Assembly: GCA_018303925.1 (NCBI GenBank)
Contig: JAGVXF010000007.1
Location: 24,694 to 56,774 of the forward strand
From: Candidatus Pacearchaeota archaeon
GTDB taxonomy: Archaea > Nanobdellota > Nanobdellia > Pacearchaeales > GW2011-AR1
Reading direction: 5' to 3'
DNA length: 32,081 nucleotides
The notes beneath the pieces are model-generated. The model was given only the letters and a program-made list of their open reading frames with translations, did no database searches and had not been told where the DNA came from. Below, in pieces: positions 8,361 through 15,600 of this stretch; position 1 is the first letter of the stretch; each line of letters begins with the position of its first letter. The position numbers and the translations under genes were made by a program.

Positions 8361-8751
8361 GATTAACCAAGAAGGAGAGTTGTTTTAAATTTTTGGATTG
8401 GAGAAAAATTAATAAATTTTATTAACCTTTAAAATACATGGAAAATAAATATTATGTTATATCCTGAACTGGAGAATTTCATGATTTTTTTGAAGGAAAG
8501 CAAGCTAATGAAACAGATGTTAAGAAAAAGATTTTTTTGAAGAATTTAGAGAAGAAATTAATGAAGTAACTTTATTATTTTTGATTTATCAATTAATCCT
8601 GAAAATCCCGCTTTTTTTCAAGTTTCTTTTGTAATAATTTTCAATTTCTTTTTTGGAATTTTCTAATATTAAAATTTTTTCCATCCCAATTTCAAAAAAA
8701 TTTGCAATTTATAAAAATTTATGGGATTTAGGGGTGAATTTTTCCAGAAAC
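8361..8751. other. 391-bp gap without an intact gene
   Basis: This stretch between alaS and the coiled-coil gene holds a TATA-like AT-rich sequence (8410-8432), the broken small gene at 8438-8634, and a weak 31-codon minus-strand reading frame (8684 to 8589, starting MEKILILENSKKEIE) that I cannot support. I see no RNA gene or clear terminator hairpin here. Confidence 0.5.
8438..8634 (+). pseudogene. Decayed small gene with a nonsense codon and a suspected frameshift
   Basis: An ATG 20-25 nt downstream of a TATA-like sequence opens a frame reading MENKYYVIS, stops at TGA (8465-8467), and continues sensibly as TGEFHDFFEGKQANETDVKKKIF. At the T7 run 8532-8538, adding one T would continue as EEFREEINEVTLLFLIYQL. 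Charged, codon-like content on both sides of the two lesions suggests a once-coding gene of roughly 50-65 residues. The family is unknown. The T-run lesion could be a sequencing error, but the TGA would still break the frame. Confidence 0.35.
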
Positions 8752-9150
8752 TCAATGTTCCAGTTTGTTCAATTTTTCCTGTATTTCGCGAAGCTGGTCA
8801 TCAATTGTTCCTTCGCTTTTTAACAAATCAATCTGGATTTCCTTTTCCTTATTTTCAATTTCGTTAACAGGCTGCTCTTTTTGAAGAATTTTTGGAATTT
8901 TCAATGCCGGAAAAAGGTTTTGAAGTTTTGTCAAATTTCCTTTAATTTCTGAAAACTTTTTTATTATTAACTGTTTCTTTCCGAGCTCTTCAAGTCTCAA
9001 TTTTTTATACCCGGAAATGTTTTTTGAAATTTTTAGCAGGCTTATTTCAGAGTTTAAGAGGTCTTTTTTTCCGGTTATAGACTCATATTCATCAAGTTTT
9101 ATGTGGAGAGGGTTTCCCGGATTAATTTTTTGAGAATTTTTTTTTTTCAT
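8752..9150 (-). CDS. Uncharacterised coiled-coil protein, partner of the upstream gene
   Basis: This 132-residue charged protein is rich in Lys, Glu and Leu heptad-like patterns (for example LRLEELGKKQLIIKKFSEI and LREIQEKLNKLE at the C-terminus). There is a short predicted linker near residues 80-95 (FPALKIPKILQKEQP). No membrane segment or signal peptide is seen. Its ATG (9150) directly abuts the stop of the upstream coiled-coil gene (9151-9153), so the two are almost surely co-translated and may form a complex. The family is not recognised. The function is unknown; a structural or scaffold role is only a guess. Confidence 0.75.
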   Translation of the reverse strand: MKKKNSQKINPGNPLHIKLDEYESITGKKDLLNSEISLLKISKNISGYKKLRLEELGKKQLIIKKFSEIKGNLTKLQNLFPALKIPKILQKEQPVNEIENKEKEIQIDLLKSEGTIDDQLREIQEKLNKLEH

Positions 9151-9720
9151 TTAAACCTTAGAAAAAATGTCGCTATTGACCCTTTCAATTTTTCTTTTCA
9201 TCTCCTGAATCTCATTTTCCCAGTTCGACAATTCTGTTTCTTCTTTTCCTTTAAGGTTTTTTGTGTCTTCAAGAAGTTTTTCAATTTCGTTAATTTTTTC
9301 CTTTGTTTCCCTGAAAATGCGGAGCGATTCTTCAAAGCGATCAATTCTGACAAAAACAGGTCCGGCAACATTTCCTTCAGAGTTCTTTCTCATTTCTTCC
9401 ATGGGGGATATTCTTTTCATTTTTTCATTTATTTTTTCTCCGGACATGGGCTTTTGGGGACTTTCAAAATCTGAGCGTGGGATAAGTTCATGATGCATTA
9501 ATTCGGGCTCGTTGTCTTCGTTTCCCCAAATTGCATTTTTTATTGTTTCTCTTGAGAATTTTTCCCCCATGCCGTTTGAAGGAAATCTTGGAAGTTCAGG
9601 AACCTCATTTTCTTCATAATCCTCTTCAAAATCAGGAAATTGCGAAGGAAGCCTTGGAAGTTCCGGAAGTCTTGGAATGCTTATCTCTTTTTTTTCACTT
9701 TTTTTAGAAAATAATCCCAT
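9151..9720 (-). CDS. Uncharacterised protein with Pro-rich N-terminus and C-terminal coiled coil
   Basis: The N-terminal third is low-complexity, with repeated PRLPELPRLPSQF-type segments and an acidic patch (DFEEDYEENE), probably disordered. A middle linker follows. From about residue 120 there is a conserved-looking segment PVFVRIDRFEESLRIFRE, then a long coiled coil to the end (INEIEKLLEDTKNL, ELSNWENEIQEMKRKIERV). It has no TM segment. It is the first gene of a two-gene minus-strand operon and divergent from TFE; a TATA-like AAATATATATTAGAGG region lies just upstream of its ATG. The function is unknown. The mix of Pro-rich tail and coiled coil suggests a protein-interaction or cytoskeletal-type role, as inference only. 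Confidence 0.75.
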   Translation of the reverse strand: MGLFSKKSEKKEISIPRLPELPRLPSQFPDFEEDYEENEVPELPRFPSNGMGEKFSRETIKNAIWGNEDNEPELMHHELIPRSDFESPQKPMSGEKINEKMKRISPMEEMRKNSEGNVAGPVFVRIDRFEESLRIFRETKEKINEIEKLLEDTKNLKGKEETELSNWENEIQEMKRKIERVNSDIFSKV

Positions 9721-9872
9721 ATTTCACCTCTAAATATATATTAGAGGATATACTTTAAAAAGGTTGTTCTGCAGTGCCCATTTTAAAATTTTCTTTATTA
9801 AGGGTTTATCTCTTTTGAAGAACCTCTAAAAAAACCGAAAGCTATTTTAATCAATACTTTTTTAGTTAGATT

Positions 9873-10673
9873 ATGTTAAATAAACTTCTTGAGGAAATTG
9901 TAGTTTCTATTGTTGGAAAGTCTGCAGAGGGAATAGTCGGTCTTTTAAATACCCCCAAATATGTTAATGAATTTGTTATTGCAAAAAAACTGGGAATTAC
10001 AATCAACCAGACAAGAAACATTCTTTACAAAATTTCAGATTATGGCCTTGTTTCTTCAATAAGAAAAAAAGACAAAAAAAAAGGGTGGTATACTTATTTT
10101 TGGAAATTCGAAATTTTGAAGTGTCTTGAATTTTTGAAGGATTTTTTAATGAAAAATAAAATGCAGATTCAGGAAGAAATTAATTTAAGAAAGTCAAAAG
10201 TTTTTTATGTCTGCGAATCCTGTGGGCTTGAATACGGCGAGGATGAGGCTCTTTTAATGAATTTTACATGTGATGAATGCGGTGAGATTTTTACAGTTAA
10301 GGACAGTTCAAAACTAATAAAGGACTTTGAGAGGTCTTTATTAAAAATTGATGATAAGTCAAAACTTGTTGAGGCAGAAATGGAGAACGAAAGAACGAAG
10401 CTTGACAAAAAGAAAGAGGCTGAGGGAAGGAAAGAGGAAAAAGAAAATAAGAAGAGAAAAGAAGCCGAAAAGAAAAAGAGGGCGGACAAAAAGAAACTTT
10501 CAAAAGCCGTAAAAATTAAACCAAATCAGATGAAAAAGAAACCTGCCGTCAAGAAAGAAAAGAAAAAGAAATTTTCAAAGAAAAAAACCAAGAAAAAATC
10601 TCAGGTTAAGAAAAAGAGCTTAAAAAAGAAACCCTCTTCAAAAAAACAGGGAAAGAAATCTAAGAGGAAATAA
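9873..10673 (+). CDS. tfe: Transcription factor E (TFE/TFIIE alpha) with Lys-rich tail
   Basis: TFE helps archaeal RNA polymerase open promoters together with TBP and TFB. Residues 1-95 form the extended winged-helix domain (FVIAKKLGITINQTRNILYKISDYGLV, then GWYTYFWKF with the aromatic wing). Residues 110-140 form the zinc ribbon with Cys114, Cys117, Cys133 and Cys136 (CESC, CDEC). These match the archaeal TFE family, which usually ends near residue 160-190. Here a very basic Lys-rich tail of about 100 residues follows (from about 165). Such tails occur in small archaeal genomes and may bind DNA, but this one is low-complexity. It has its own promoter (TATTTTAAT about 9843-9850). Confidence 0.9.
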   Translation: MLNKLLEEIVVSIVGKSAEGIVGLLNTPKYVNEFVIAKKLGITINQTRNILYKISDYGLVSSIRKKDKKKGWYTYFWKFEILKCLEFLKDFLMKNKMQIQEEINLRKSKVFYVCESCGLEYGEDEALLMNFTCDECGEIFTVKDSSKLIKDFERSLLKIDDKSKLVEAEMENERTKLDKKKEAEGRKEEKENKKRKEAEKKKRADKKKLSKAVKIKPNQMKKKPAVKKEKKKKFSKKKTKKKSQVKKKSLKKKPSSKKQGKKSKRK

Positions 10674-10774
10674 AAACTGGGCAGGCCGTTTTTATAGGAT
10701 ATAAAAATATATGAATCTGTCTTCAATTTTCTTTATTTATTAAGGTTTAAATAATCTTTTTTGCTTTTCCTACT

Positions 10775-11443
10775 ATGGCAGTTTATAGGGTCTTTCCAGC
10801 AAAGAAAGAGAGTATTCTCGGAAGTGTTAGCGTTACGCTTTGGCTAATCATTTTTAATGTTATTTTTTTCATCCTATTTTCGGTTTTGATCTCCTATGAA
10901 ATAATTCCCATTGATTACATTGCGCTGAATCCGTCGAACATAATTAATAATTTTTATCCATGGACTTTTTTAACGAGCCTTTTCATGCATGGAGGCTTTT
11001 TCCATTTATTTGTAAATATGCTTTCTTTACTTTTTGTTGGGGGACTCTTAGAGAAAATTCTTGGAAAAAAGAGATTTTTTTCATTTTATATAATTTCGGG
11101 TTTTATTGCCGGGCTTCTTTTTGTTTTATCCGCGTTTATTTTTACGGGGGATTTCAATTCTTATGCAGTCGGGGCCTCGGGGGCAATTTTTGGCCTTATA
11201 GGCGTTTTAGTTTTTTTAACTCCCAACCTTCCGGTTTATATTATGTTCATTCCGATTCCGATAAAAATGAAGTATGCGGCACCAGCAATGCTTTTTATTA
11301 TATGGCTGATTTCGGCAGGTCTAAACCTTGCAATTGGTAATGTTGCACATCTTGGGGGGCTCTTAAGCGGAATCGTATATGGGGTTTATCTAAGAACAAG
11401 GTATCCGCGCAAAGTAAATTTGATTTCAAGACATTTTAGTTAA
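10775..11443 (+). CDS. Rhomboid-family intramembrane serine protease
   Basis: This is a polytopic membrane protease that cleaves transmembrane substrates. The catalytic dyad is intact: Ser135 in GASGAIFGL (TM4) and His192 in NVAHLGGLLSG (TM6). The oxyanion-hole region HGGFFHLFVNM (His77, Asn81) is also present. Six hydrophobic segments can be drawn, and the short basic tails are consistent with the minimal six-TM rhomboid core. Length (222 residues) is typical for prokaryotic forms. A TTTAAATAA box (10744-10752) lies about 27 nt upstream of the ATG. Only one base separates it from the following SpoIIM-like gene, so the two form an operon of membrane proteins. Substrates cannot be deduced. Confidence 0.93.
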   Translation: MAVYRVFPAKKESILGSVSVTLWLIIFNVIFFILFSVLISYEIIPIDYIALNPSNIINNFYPWTFLTSLFMHGGFFHLFVNMLSLLFVGGLLEKILGKKRFFSFYIISGFIAGLLFVLSAFIFTGDFNSYAVGASGAIFGLIGVLVFLTPNLPVYIMFIPIPIKMKYAAPAMLFIIWLISAGLNLAIGNVAHLGGLLSGIVYGVYLRTRYPRKVNLISRHFS

Positions 11444-11444
11444 A

Positions 11445-12056
11445 ATGGCAGGGAAGAGATTGGAAAATTTTAAGATTAAAAAATTTGTTGATAAAGAATT
11501 TAATTCTTCGATGATATACATAAAAGAATCAAGGAAGTTTATTTATGCCATAGTTTTTATTTTTGCCATTTTTGCAATCGCCGGATATTTTATCCCCCTT
11601 CCTGGCCAATTAAGTTTGCAGATTATTGATTATTTCAGAAATCTTATTGAAAAAACCGAAGGTCTTGGGGGGTTTGAAATGAGCATATTTATATTCGGCA
11701 ACAATTCTGTTTCTGGGTTTATGGGCCTTTTTTTAGGGGTTTTCTTTGGAGTTTTTCCTATTTTTTCGGCCATTGCAAATGGTTTTGTTTTGGGTTTTGT
11801 TGCAAATCTAGCAGTCTCAAGTGAGGGAATTTTTTCACTCTGGAGACTTTTTCCTCACGGAGTTTTTGAACTTCCAGCAATCTTCGTTTCATTTGGGCTT
11901 GGAGTCAAACTTTCAACTTTCATATTTGAGAAAAATAAACTAGACGCATTAAGGATTCTTTTGAGAAAATCTGTTTCTTCTTATGTTTTTGTGGTTTTGC
12001 CTTTGCTTGTTATCGCTGCAGTCATTGAAGGGACTTTAATTGTTTTTGGAATTTAA
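11445..12056 (+). CDS. SpoIIM/DUF95-family integral membrane protein
   Basis: This is a multi-pass membrane protein of the SpoIIM family, widespread in archaea and mostly uncharacterised outside Bacillus sporulation. The diagnostic motif is PHGVFELPAIFVSFGLG near residue 145-160. Several hydrophobic helices are visible: about 33-53 (FIYAIVFIFAIFAIAGYF), 90-130 and 180-203. The N-terminus is basic and cytoplasmic. It starts one base after the rhomboid stop and has no separate promoter, so translational coupling is likely. Its stop overlaps by 4 nt the stop of the convergent small membrane protein. There is no sporulation context; a role in membrane organisation is only a guess. Confidence 0.85.
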   Translation: MAGKRLENFKIKKFVDKEFNSSMIYIKESRKFIYAIVFIFAIFAIAGYFIPLPGQLSLQIIDYFRNLIEKTEGLGGFEMSIFIFGNNSVSGFMGLFLGVFFGVFPIFSAIANGFVLGFVANLAVSSEGIFSLWRLFPHGVFELPAIFVSFGLGVKLSTFIFEKNKLDALRILLRKSVSSYVFVVLPLLVIAAVIEGTLIVFGI

Positions 12057-12244
12057 CCCCTCAATTCATCAATTCCCATAATAATAAGAACTATTCCAAG
12101 AAGGATTATAAAAATTGTTACCCCCCCTTTTATAACTTCCCATGTTGCGGCGCCCCAGTCCGACAGGGGCATTCCAGGTACGATAAGGTACAAAGGAATA
12201 ATTACCAGAATAATCCCAAGAATAATTTTTAATCCTTTATTCAT
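12053..12244 (-). CDS. Small two-helix membrane protein
   Basis: This 63-residue protein has two clear transmembrane segments, about residues 5-24 (LKIILGIILVIIPLYLIVPG) and 39-58 (GGVTIFIILLGIVLIIMG), joined by a short loop with WGAATWE. Such small paired-helix proteins are common, unnamed genes in DPANN genomes. It is on the minus strand, and its last four bases overlap the end of the SpoIIM-like gene. The function is unknown. Confidence 0.65.
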   Translation of the reverse strand: MNKGLKIILGIILVIIPLYLIVPGMPLSDWGAATWEVIKGGVTIFIILLGIVLIIMGIDELRG

Positions 12245-12318
12245 ACTTTTTACAAGGGAGTGGATTTTAAAAGAGTTTCGGAAGAGGTTTTTTAGATTTT
12301 TATTTGTGACCGGCTTTT

Positions 12319-12342
12319 AAATTATTCTTTAAAGAATAATTT
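12319..12342. promoter_or_regulatory. 24-bp perfect palindrome in the deoxyhypusine synthase promoter
   Basis: AAATTATTCTTT is followed at once by its exact reverse complement, centred between 12330 and 12331. Pairing extends to 12315-12346 with one mismatch. The right arm runs into ATTTTAAAA, which sits about 25-30 nt upstream of the dys ATG at 12370 and could be the TATA box. A palindrome overlapping a core promoter is a typical repressor operator arrangement; no regulator is identified. Confidence 0.5.
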
Positions 12343-12369
12343 TAAAAACAGCTCTCTTTTTGTGTTTAT

Positions 12370-13362
12370 ATGAGCAAAACGGATAAAGCGAAAATTGCAA
12401 GAAAAAACATTTTAAGAAAGTCAGAAGAAGCAGAAGGCAAAACAATTTGCGGTTATGATTTTAATAAGGGGGTTGATTATGAAAAGATTTTTGATAGTTT
12501 TGCAACGATGGGGATTCAAGCAAGCAACTTTGCGAAGGCCGTTGAAATCATTAATGAGATGATAAAAGAAAAAGCTTTTATTTATCTTGGTTACACATCA
12601 AACATGGTGACTTCTGGAGTGCGTGAAACCATAAGGTATCTTACTGAATGCAAAAAAGTTAATGTTTTAGTCACGACTGCCGGGGGAATTGAAGAGGATA
12701 TAATAAAATGCATTGGGAATTTTAAGCTTGGGGACTTCCGGACTCCAGGAAAAGCGCTTCGGGAAAAAGGGATTAATAGGGCGGGAAATGTCTTTATACC
12801 TAATTCAAGATACTGTGATTTTGAGGATTTTATAATTCCTATTTTTGAAGAGTTTTATGCTAGGCAAAAGGAAAAAGGAAAAGTTCTTACCCCCAGCGAA
12901 CTAATATGGAAACTTGGAGAAAAAATAAATAATGAGGATTCAGTTTATTTTTGGGCGAACAAAAATAAAATTCCTGTCTATTGTCCTGCGATTACCGATG
13001 GAAGCCTGGGGGATATGGTTTATTTTTTCAAATCGTCTCATCCGGACTTTTTAATTGATGTTACTCAGGACATATGGAGTTTAAACAATACGACTCTTGG
13101 TCCTGAAAAAACCGGAGTCATAATTTTAGGGGAGGGGATTATAAAACACCACATATGCAATGCAAATATGTTTAGAAACGGCGCAAATTATGCGGTTTAT
13201 ATTAATACTGCTCCGGAATACGACGGTTCTGATACTGGGGCTCTTCCAGAAGAAGCGGTTAGCTGGGGAAAAATTGCTACTGATGCAAAGAGTGTAAAAA
13301 TTTATGCAGAAGCTTCTTTAGTTTTCCCTTTAATTGTCGCAAGAAGTTTTGCTAAATGGTGA
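12370..13362 (+). CDS. dys: Deoxyhypusine synthase
   Basis: This enzyme transfers the aminobutyl group of spermidine to a lysine of aIF5A, the NAD-dependent first step of hypusine formation. Family motifs are present: YLGYTSNMVTSG and LVTTAGGIEED (NAD/spermidine region), AITDGSLGDM, and the active-site loop GSDTGALPEEAVSWGK, where Lys301 corresponds to the imine-forming lysine. Length (330) is normal for archaeal DHS. It is monocistronic: intergenic AT-rich DNA lies on both sides. The palindrome at 12319-12342 overlaps its promoter. Its presence implies aIF5A and spermidine use elsewhere in the genome. Confidence 0.95.
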   Translation: MSKTDKAKIARKNILRKSEEAEGKTICGYDFNKGVDYEKIFDSFATMGIQASNFAKAVEIINEMIKEKAFIYLGYTSNMVTSGVRETIRYLTECKKVNVLVTTAGGIEEDIIKCIGNFKLGDFRTPGKALREKGINRAGNVFIPNSRYCDFEDFIIPIFEEFYARQKEKGKVLTPSELIWKLGEKINNEDSVYFWANKNKIPVYCPAITDGSLGDMVYFFKSSHPDFLIDVTQDIWSLNNTTLGPEKTGVIILGEGIIKHHICNANMFRNGANYAVYINTAPEYDGSDTGALPEEAVSWGKIATDAKSVKIYAEASLVFPLIVARSFAKW

Positions 13363-13418
13363 ATTAATTTTTTTCTTTTAAAATCAACATAAATTTTTTT
13401 ATTTTTTTATCCTTGAGA

Positions 13419-13431
13419 TAAATATTTAAAT
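13419..13431 (+). promoter_or_regulatory. TATA box that decides the disA start
   Basis: TAAATATTTAAAT is a near-ideal archaeal TATA box. Transcription would begin about 25 nt downstream, near 13450. The first in-frame ATG (13436) would then lie upstream of the transcription start, while the ATG at 13454 fits a leaderless mRNA, like most genes in this window. Confidence 0.55.
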
Positions 13432-13453
13432 AGATATGAAGATTTCTCTTTTC

Positions 13454-14560
13454 ATGGCAGAAGAAAATTATGAAAATCCAAAGACTGAAGAAATATTTTT
13501 ACCTTTTTCAAAAGAAAAGATGGAGGGGGAGCTTGGCAAAGACTTTATGGATGTTTTAAAAATGGTTGCTCCAGGAACAAGCCTGAGGGTTGCTCTTGAT
13601 GACTTTTTAAATGCAAAAATGGGGGCTTTAATAGTTCTTGATAATGGAAATCTTGGGGACATTGTGGAAGGAGGTTTTAAGGTTAATACAAAATTCAGTG
13701 CTCAAAAATTGGTTGAGCTTGCAAAAATGGATGGGGCAATAATTCTTTCAAAAGATGTCAAGGAAATTTTGAATGTAAATACTCTCCTTTTTCCGAGTAT
13801 TTCCATCTCGACAAAAGAAACCGGAACAAGGCACAAAGCTGCCGAGAGGACTGCAAAGCAGGCAAAAACAATTGTTATTGCTGTTTCAGAGAGAAAAAAC
13901 AAAATCTCCCTTTATTATGGGGATTCATCTTATCAACTTGAAAGGAGTTCTGAAATTTTGAGAAGAGCTTCGGAGACTTTACAGATTCTTGAAAAACAGA
14001 GAGATGTTTTTGATAATCTTTTATTGAATCTAAATTCTCTTGAACTCAGGCGTCATGCGACAATAACTGATGTTTGTATGGTTTTGCAAAGAGTTGAAAT
14101 CATGAAAAGAGTTTCAGAGGTTGTAGAGAGATATTTAATTGAACTTGGAAAAGAGGGGACAATTGTGAAAATGAGGCTAAAAGAGCTTATGGGAGGCCTT
14201 CAGAAAGAAGAAGAATCAATCCTTAAAGATTATTTTGGCCAGAATCATTCTTCTTCACTTGAAATTCTTGAAAAAATGGATTTTGATTTTTTGCTTGAAC
14301 CCATGAATATTTCAAGGCTCCTTTTTGAAGAACTTCATGATAAAACAATCTCTCCCCGCGGAGTGAGGCTTCTTGGAAAAACAAATCTTCTTGAGAGGTA
14401 TATTGATTTACTCATAGGAAATTTTGAAAATTTATCCGAAATTCTTAGTGCAAGCAACGAGGAGCTTCTTGAAATTTTGGGAAGCGAGGCAATGCTTTCT
14501 TTTTTCAGGGAGGAAGTTTATAATTTGAAAGAGAAAGTTAATCTGGGAAAAGGATTGTAA
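13454..14560 (+). CDS. disA: DisA-type diadenylate cyclase (c-di-AMP synthase)
   Basis: It makes c-di-AMP from two ATP. The N-terminal DAC domain has the DGA motif (KMDGAIILS, residues 93-95 from the chosen start) and the GTRHKAAERTAKQ motif (Arg126, His127). A central helical linker follows. The C-terminus is a helix-hairpin-helix-like region (RGVRLLGKTNLLERYIDLLI, then SEILSASNEELLEILG), the part that binds branched DNA in bacterial DisA. Full-length DisA is a bacterial architecture; archaeal cyclases are usually of the shorter DacZ type, so transfer is likely. I chose ATG 13454 because the TATA box at 13419-13431 is too close to ATG 13436. The last bases of the gene are part of a 57-bp tandem repeat. 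Confidence 0.9.
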   Translation: MAEENYENPKTEEIFLPFSKEKMEGELGKDFMDVLKMVAPGTSLRVALDDFLNAKMGALIVLDNGNLGDIVEGGFKVNTKFSAQKLVELAKMDGAIILSKDVKEILNVNTLLFPSISISTKETGTRHKAAERTAKQAKTIVIAVSERKNKISLYYGDSSYQLERSSEILRRASETLQILEKQRDVFDNLLLNLNSLELRRHATITDVCMVLQRVEIMKRVSEVVERYLIELGKEGTIVKMRLKELMGGLQKEEESILKDYFGQNHSSSLEILEKMDFDFLLEPMNISRLLFEELHDKTISPRGVRLLGKTNLLERYIDLLIGNFENLSEILSASNEELLEILGSEAMLSFFREEVYNLKEKVNLGKGL

Positions 14561-14688
14561 TAACTTTCTCTGCGATTTATTTTTTCAAAATAAACTAATC
14601 TGGGAAAAGGATTGTAATAACTTTCTCTGCGATTTATTTTTTCAAAATAAACCGGAAGTAAAAAGTTAATCTGGGAAAAGGATTGTAA
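14539..14688 (+). repeat. 57-bp tandem repeat copying the 3' end of disA
   Basis: Two exact 57-bp copies lie at 14539-14595 and 14596-14652. A third, partial copy (27 nt, AAAGTTAATCTGGGAAAAGG to the TAA) lies at 14662-14688 and also matches 14534-14560. Each full unit contains the last codons and stop of disA, then TTTATTTT-TTC-AAAATAAA, an 8-bp perfect hairpin. In the first copy, GAGAAAGTTA (14531-14540) also pairs perfectly with TAACTTTCTC (14561-14570). Exact identity suggests recent duplication. The hairpins may act as terminator or mRNA 3'-end structures. Confidence 0.85.
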
Positions 14689-14746
14689 AATTATTCTTTG
14701 GAGCATTAGGTTTTCTGTATCTAAATTTTTATAAAATAAGTGCTCT

Positions 14747-15562
14747 TTGTTTTTTTATGGATGGGGAGAGGGAATTTTTTTACCAGGTTTAGTAAATGTG
14801 TTTTTGAGGTCAGACAAAAATAAGCTTGAAGAATTAGAAGATATTGCGAGGTCCGACAGCACATTAAATGAACTCAACATAATAAAAAAAATCGGAATAT
14901 TTCCCCCTTTTAGCATTTTTGTTTATGATTATTTTTTGGGTTGGGGTATTTATTATGCAGAGAATGGGAGAGTAAACCCGACTTTAACAGACTATTCTGA
15001 TAAAATGTTTATGGATTTTATTGATTGTTCTTTTTCGTTTAATCAAAGTCCCTTGAGAGTTATCAAAAAGATTGATAGATTTGAAGAATTTTCCAGAAGG
15101 ATTAAATTAAGGACCGGATTTGACTGGATAGAGTATAATTACAAAACGCAGATTATGAGGGAATCACCAACCAAAAGTTGTGGAATTCAGAAGCCTCTTG
15201 ATATGGATTATTCAATCCCCCCAAGAAAAGAGATATATTCTTTGTCTGAAGGGGAAGGATATGTGTTGGTGAATTATTTTAAAATCGAGGAGTTTGAAAA
15301 AGACAGGGGTGGAAAAATAAAATTTTCATGTGAATGTGAGCGTGAAAAGTATGCAATGTCTGTTGGTGCCGTCGAAGAAATGATTATTTCAAAAGATTCC
15401 AGGGCGTTAATAGTCAAAGAGCCCCTTTTAGGCTGTTCACGAAACATAATTAAATTTCCTCCATGTATCTCGAATATTTTTATGAGGGATTATATTAAAA
15501 AAAGGAATCTTAAAGTTTTAGATGGCTCCGGAAAGGGATTTAATTTTATTTCAGAAAACTAA
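14747..15562 (+). CDS. Uncharacterised protein; start region probably frameshifted
   Basis: I do not recognise this protein of about 270 residues. It looks soluble, with mixed alpha/beta content, aromatic-rich stretches (FSIFVYDYFLGWGIYYAENG) and a Cys-containing C-terminal half (FSCECEREKY). The open frame begins with a TTG at 14747, only about 14 nt after the TATA-like TTTTTATAAAATAAG (14726-14740). The ATG at 14757, correctly spaced at about 24 nt, opens the frame MDGEREFFYQV then stop. One extra T in the T7 run at 14775-14781 would join MDGEREFF to LPGLVNVFLRSDKN of the long frame. So the real N-terminus is probably the ATG, with a one-base deletion or read error. It lies between disA and the DHH phosphoesterase. 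Confidence 0.65.
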   Translation: MFFYGWGEGIFLPGLVNVFLRSDKNKLEELEDIARSDSTLNELNIIKKIGIFPPFSIFVYDYFLGWGIYYAENGRVNPTLTDYSDKMFMDFIDCSFSFNQSPLRVIKKIDRFEEFSRRIKLRTGFDWIEYNYKTQIMRESPTKSCGIQKPLDMDYSIPPRKEIYSLSEGEGYVLVNYFKIEEFEKDRGGKIKFSCECEREKYAMSVGAVEEMIISKDSRALIVKEPLLGCSRNIIKFPPCISNIFMRDYIKKRNLKVLDGSGKGFNFISEN

Positions 15563-15600
15563 TTCTCAACCTTTTTATAGGAAATAGTGCTTTAATTTTA

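Noticed and set aside
10205-10503. Minus-strand frames opposite the TFE tail
   Set aside because: They are Ser/Phe/Leu-rich mirror images of Lys/Glu-rich coding sequence without start signals.
14518-14706. Minus-strand 62-codon frame with internal repeats after disA
   Set aside because: It exists only because the 57-bp repeat length is a multiple of three; no promoter or plausible protein family.
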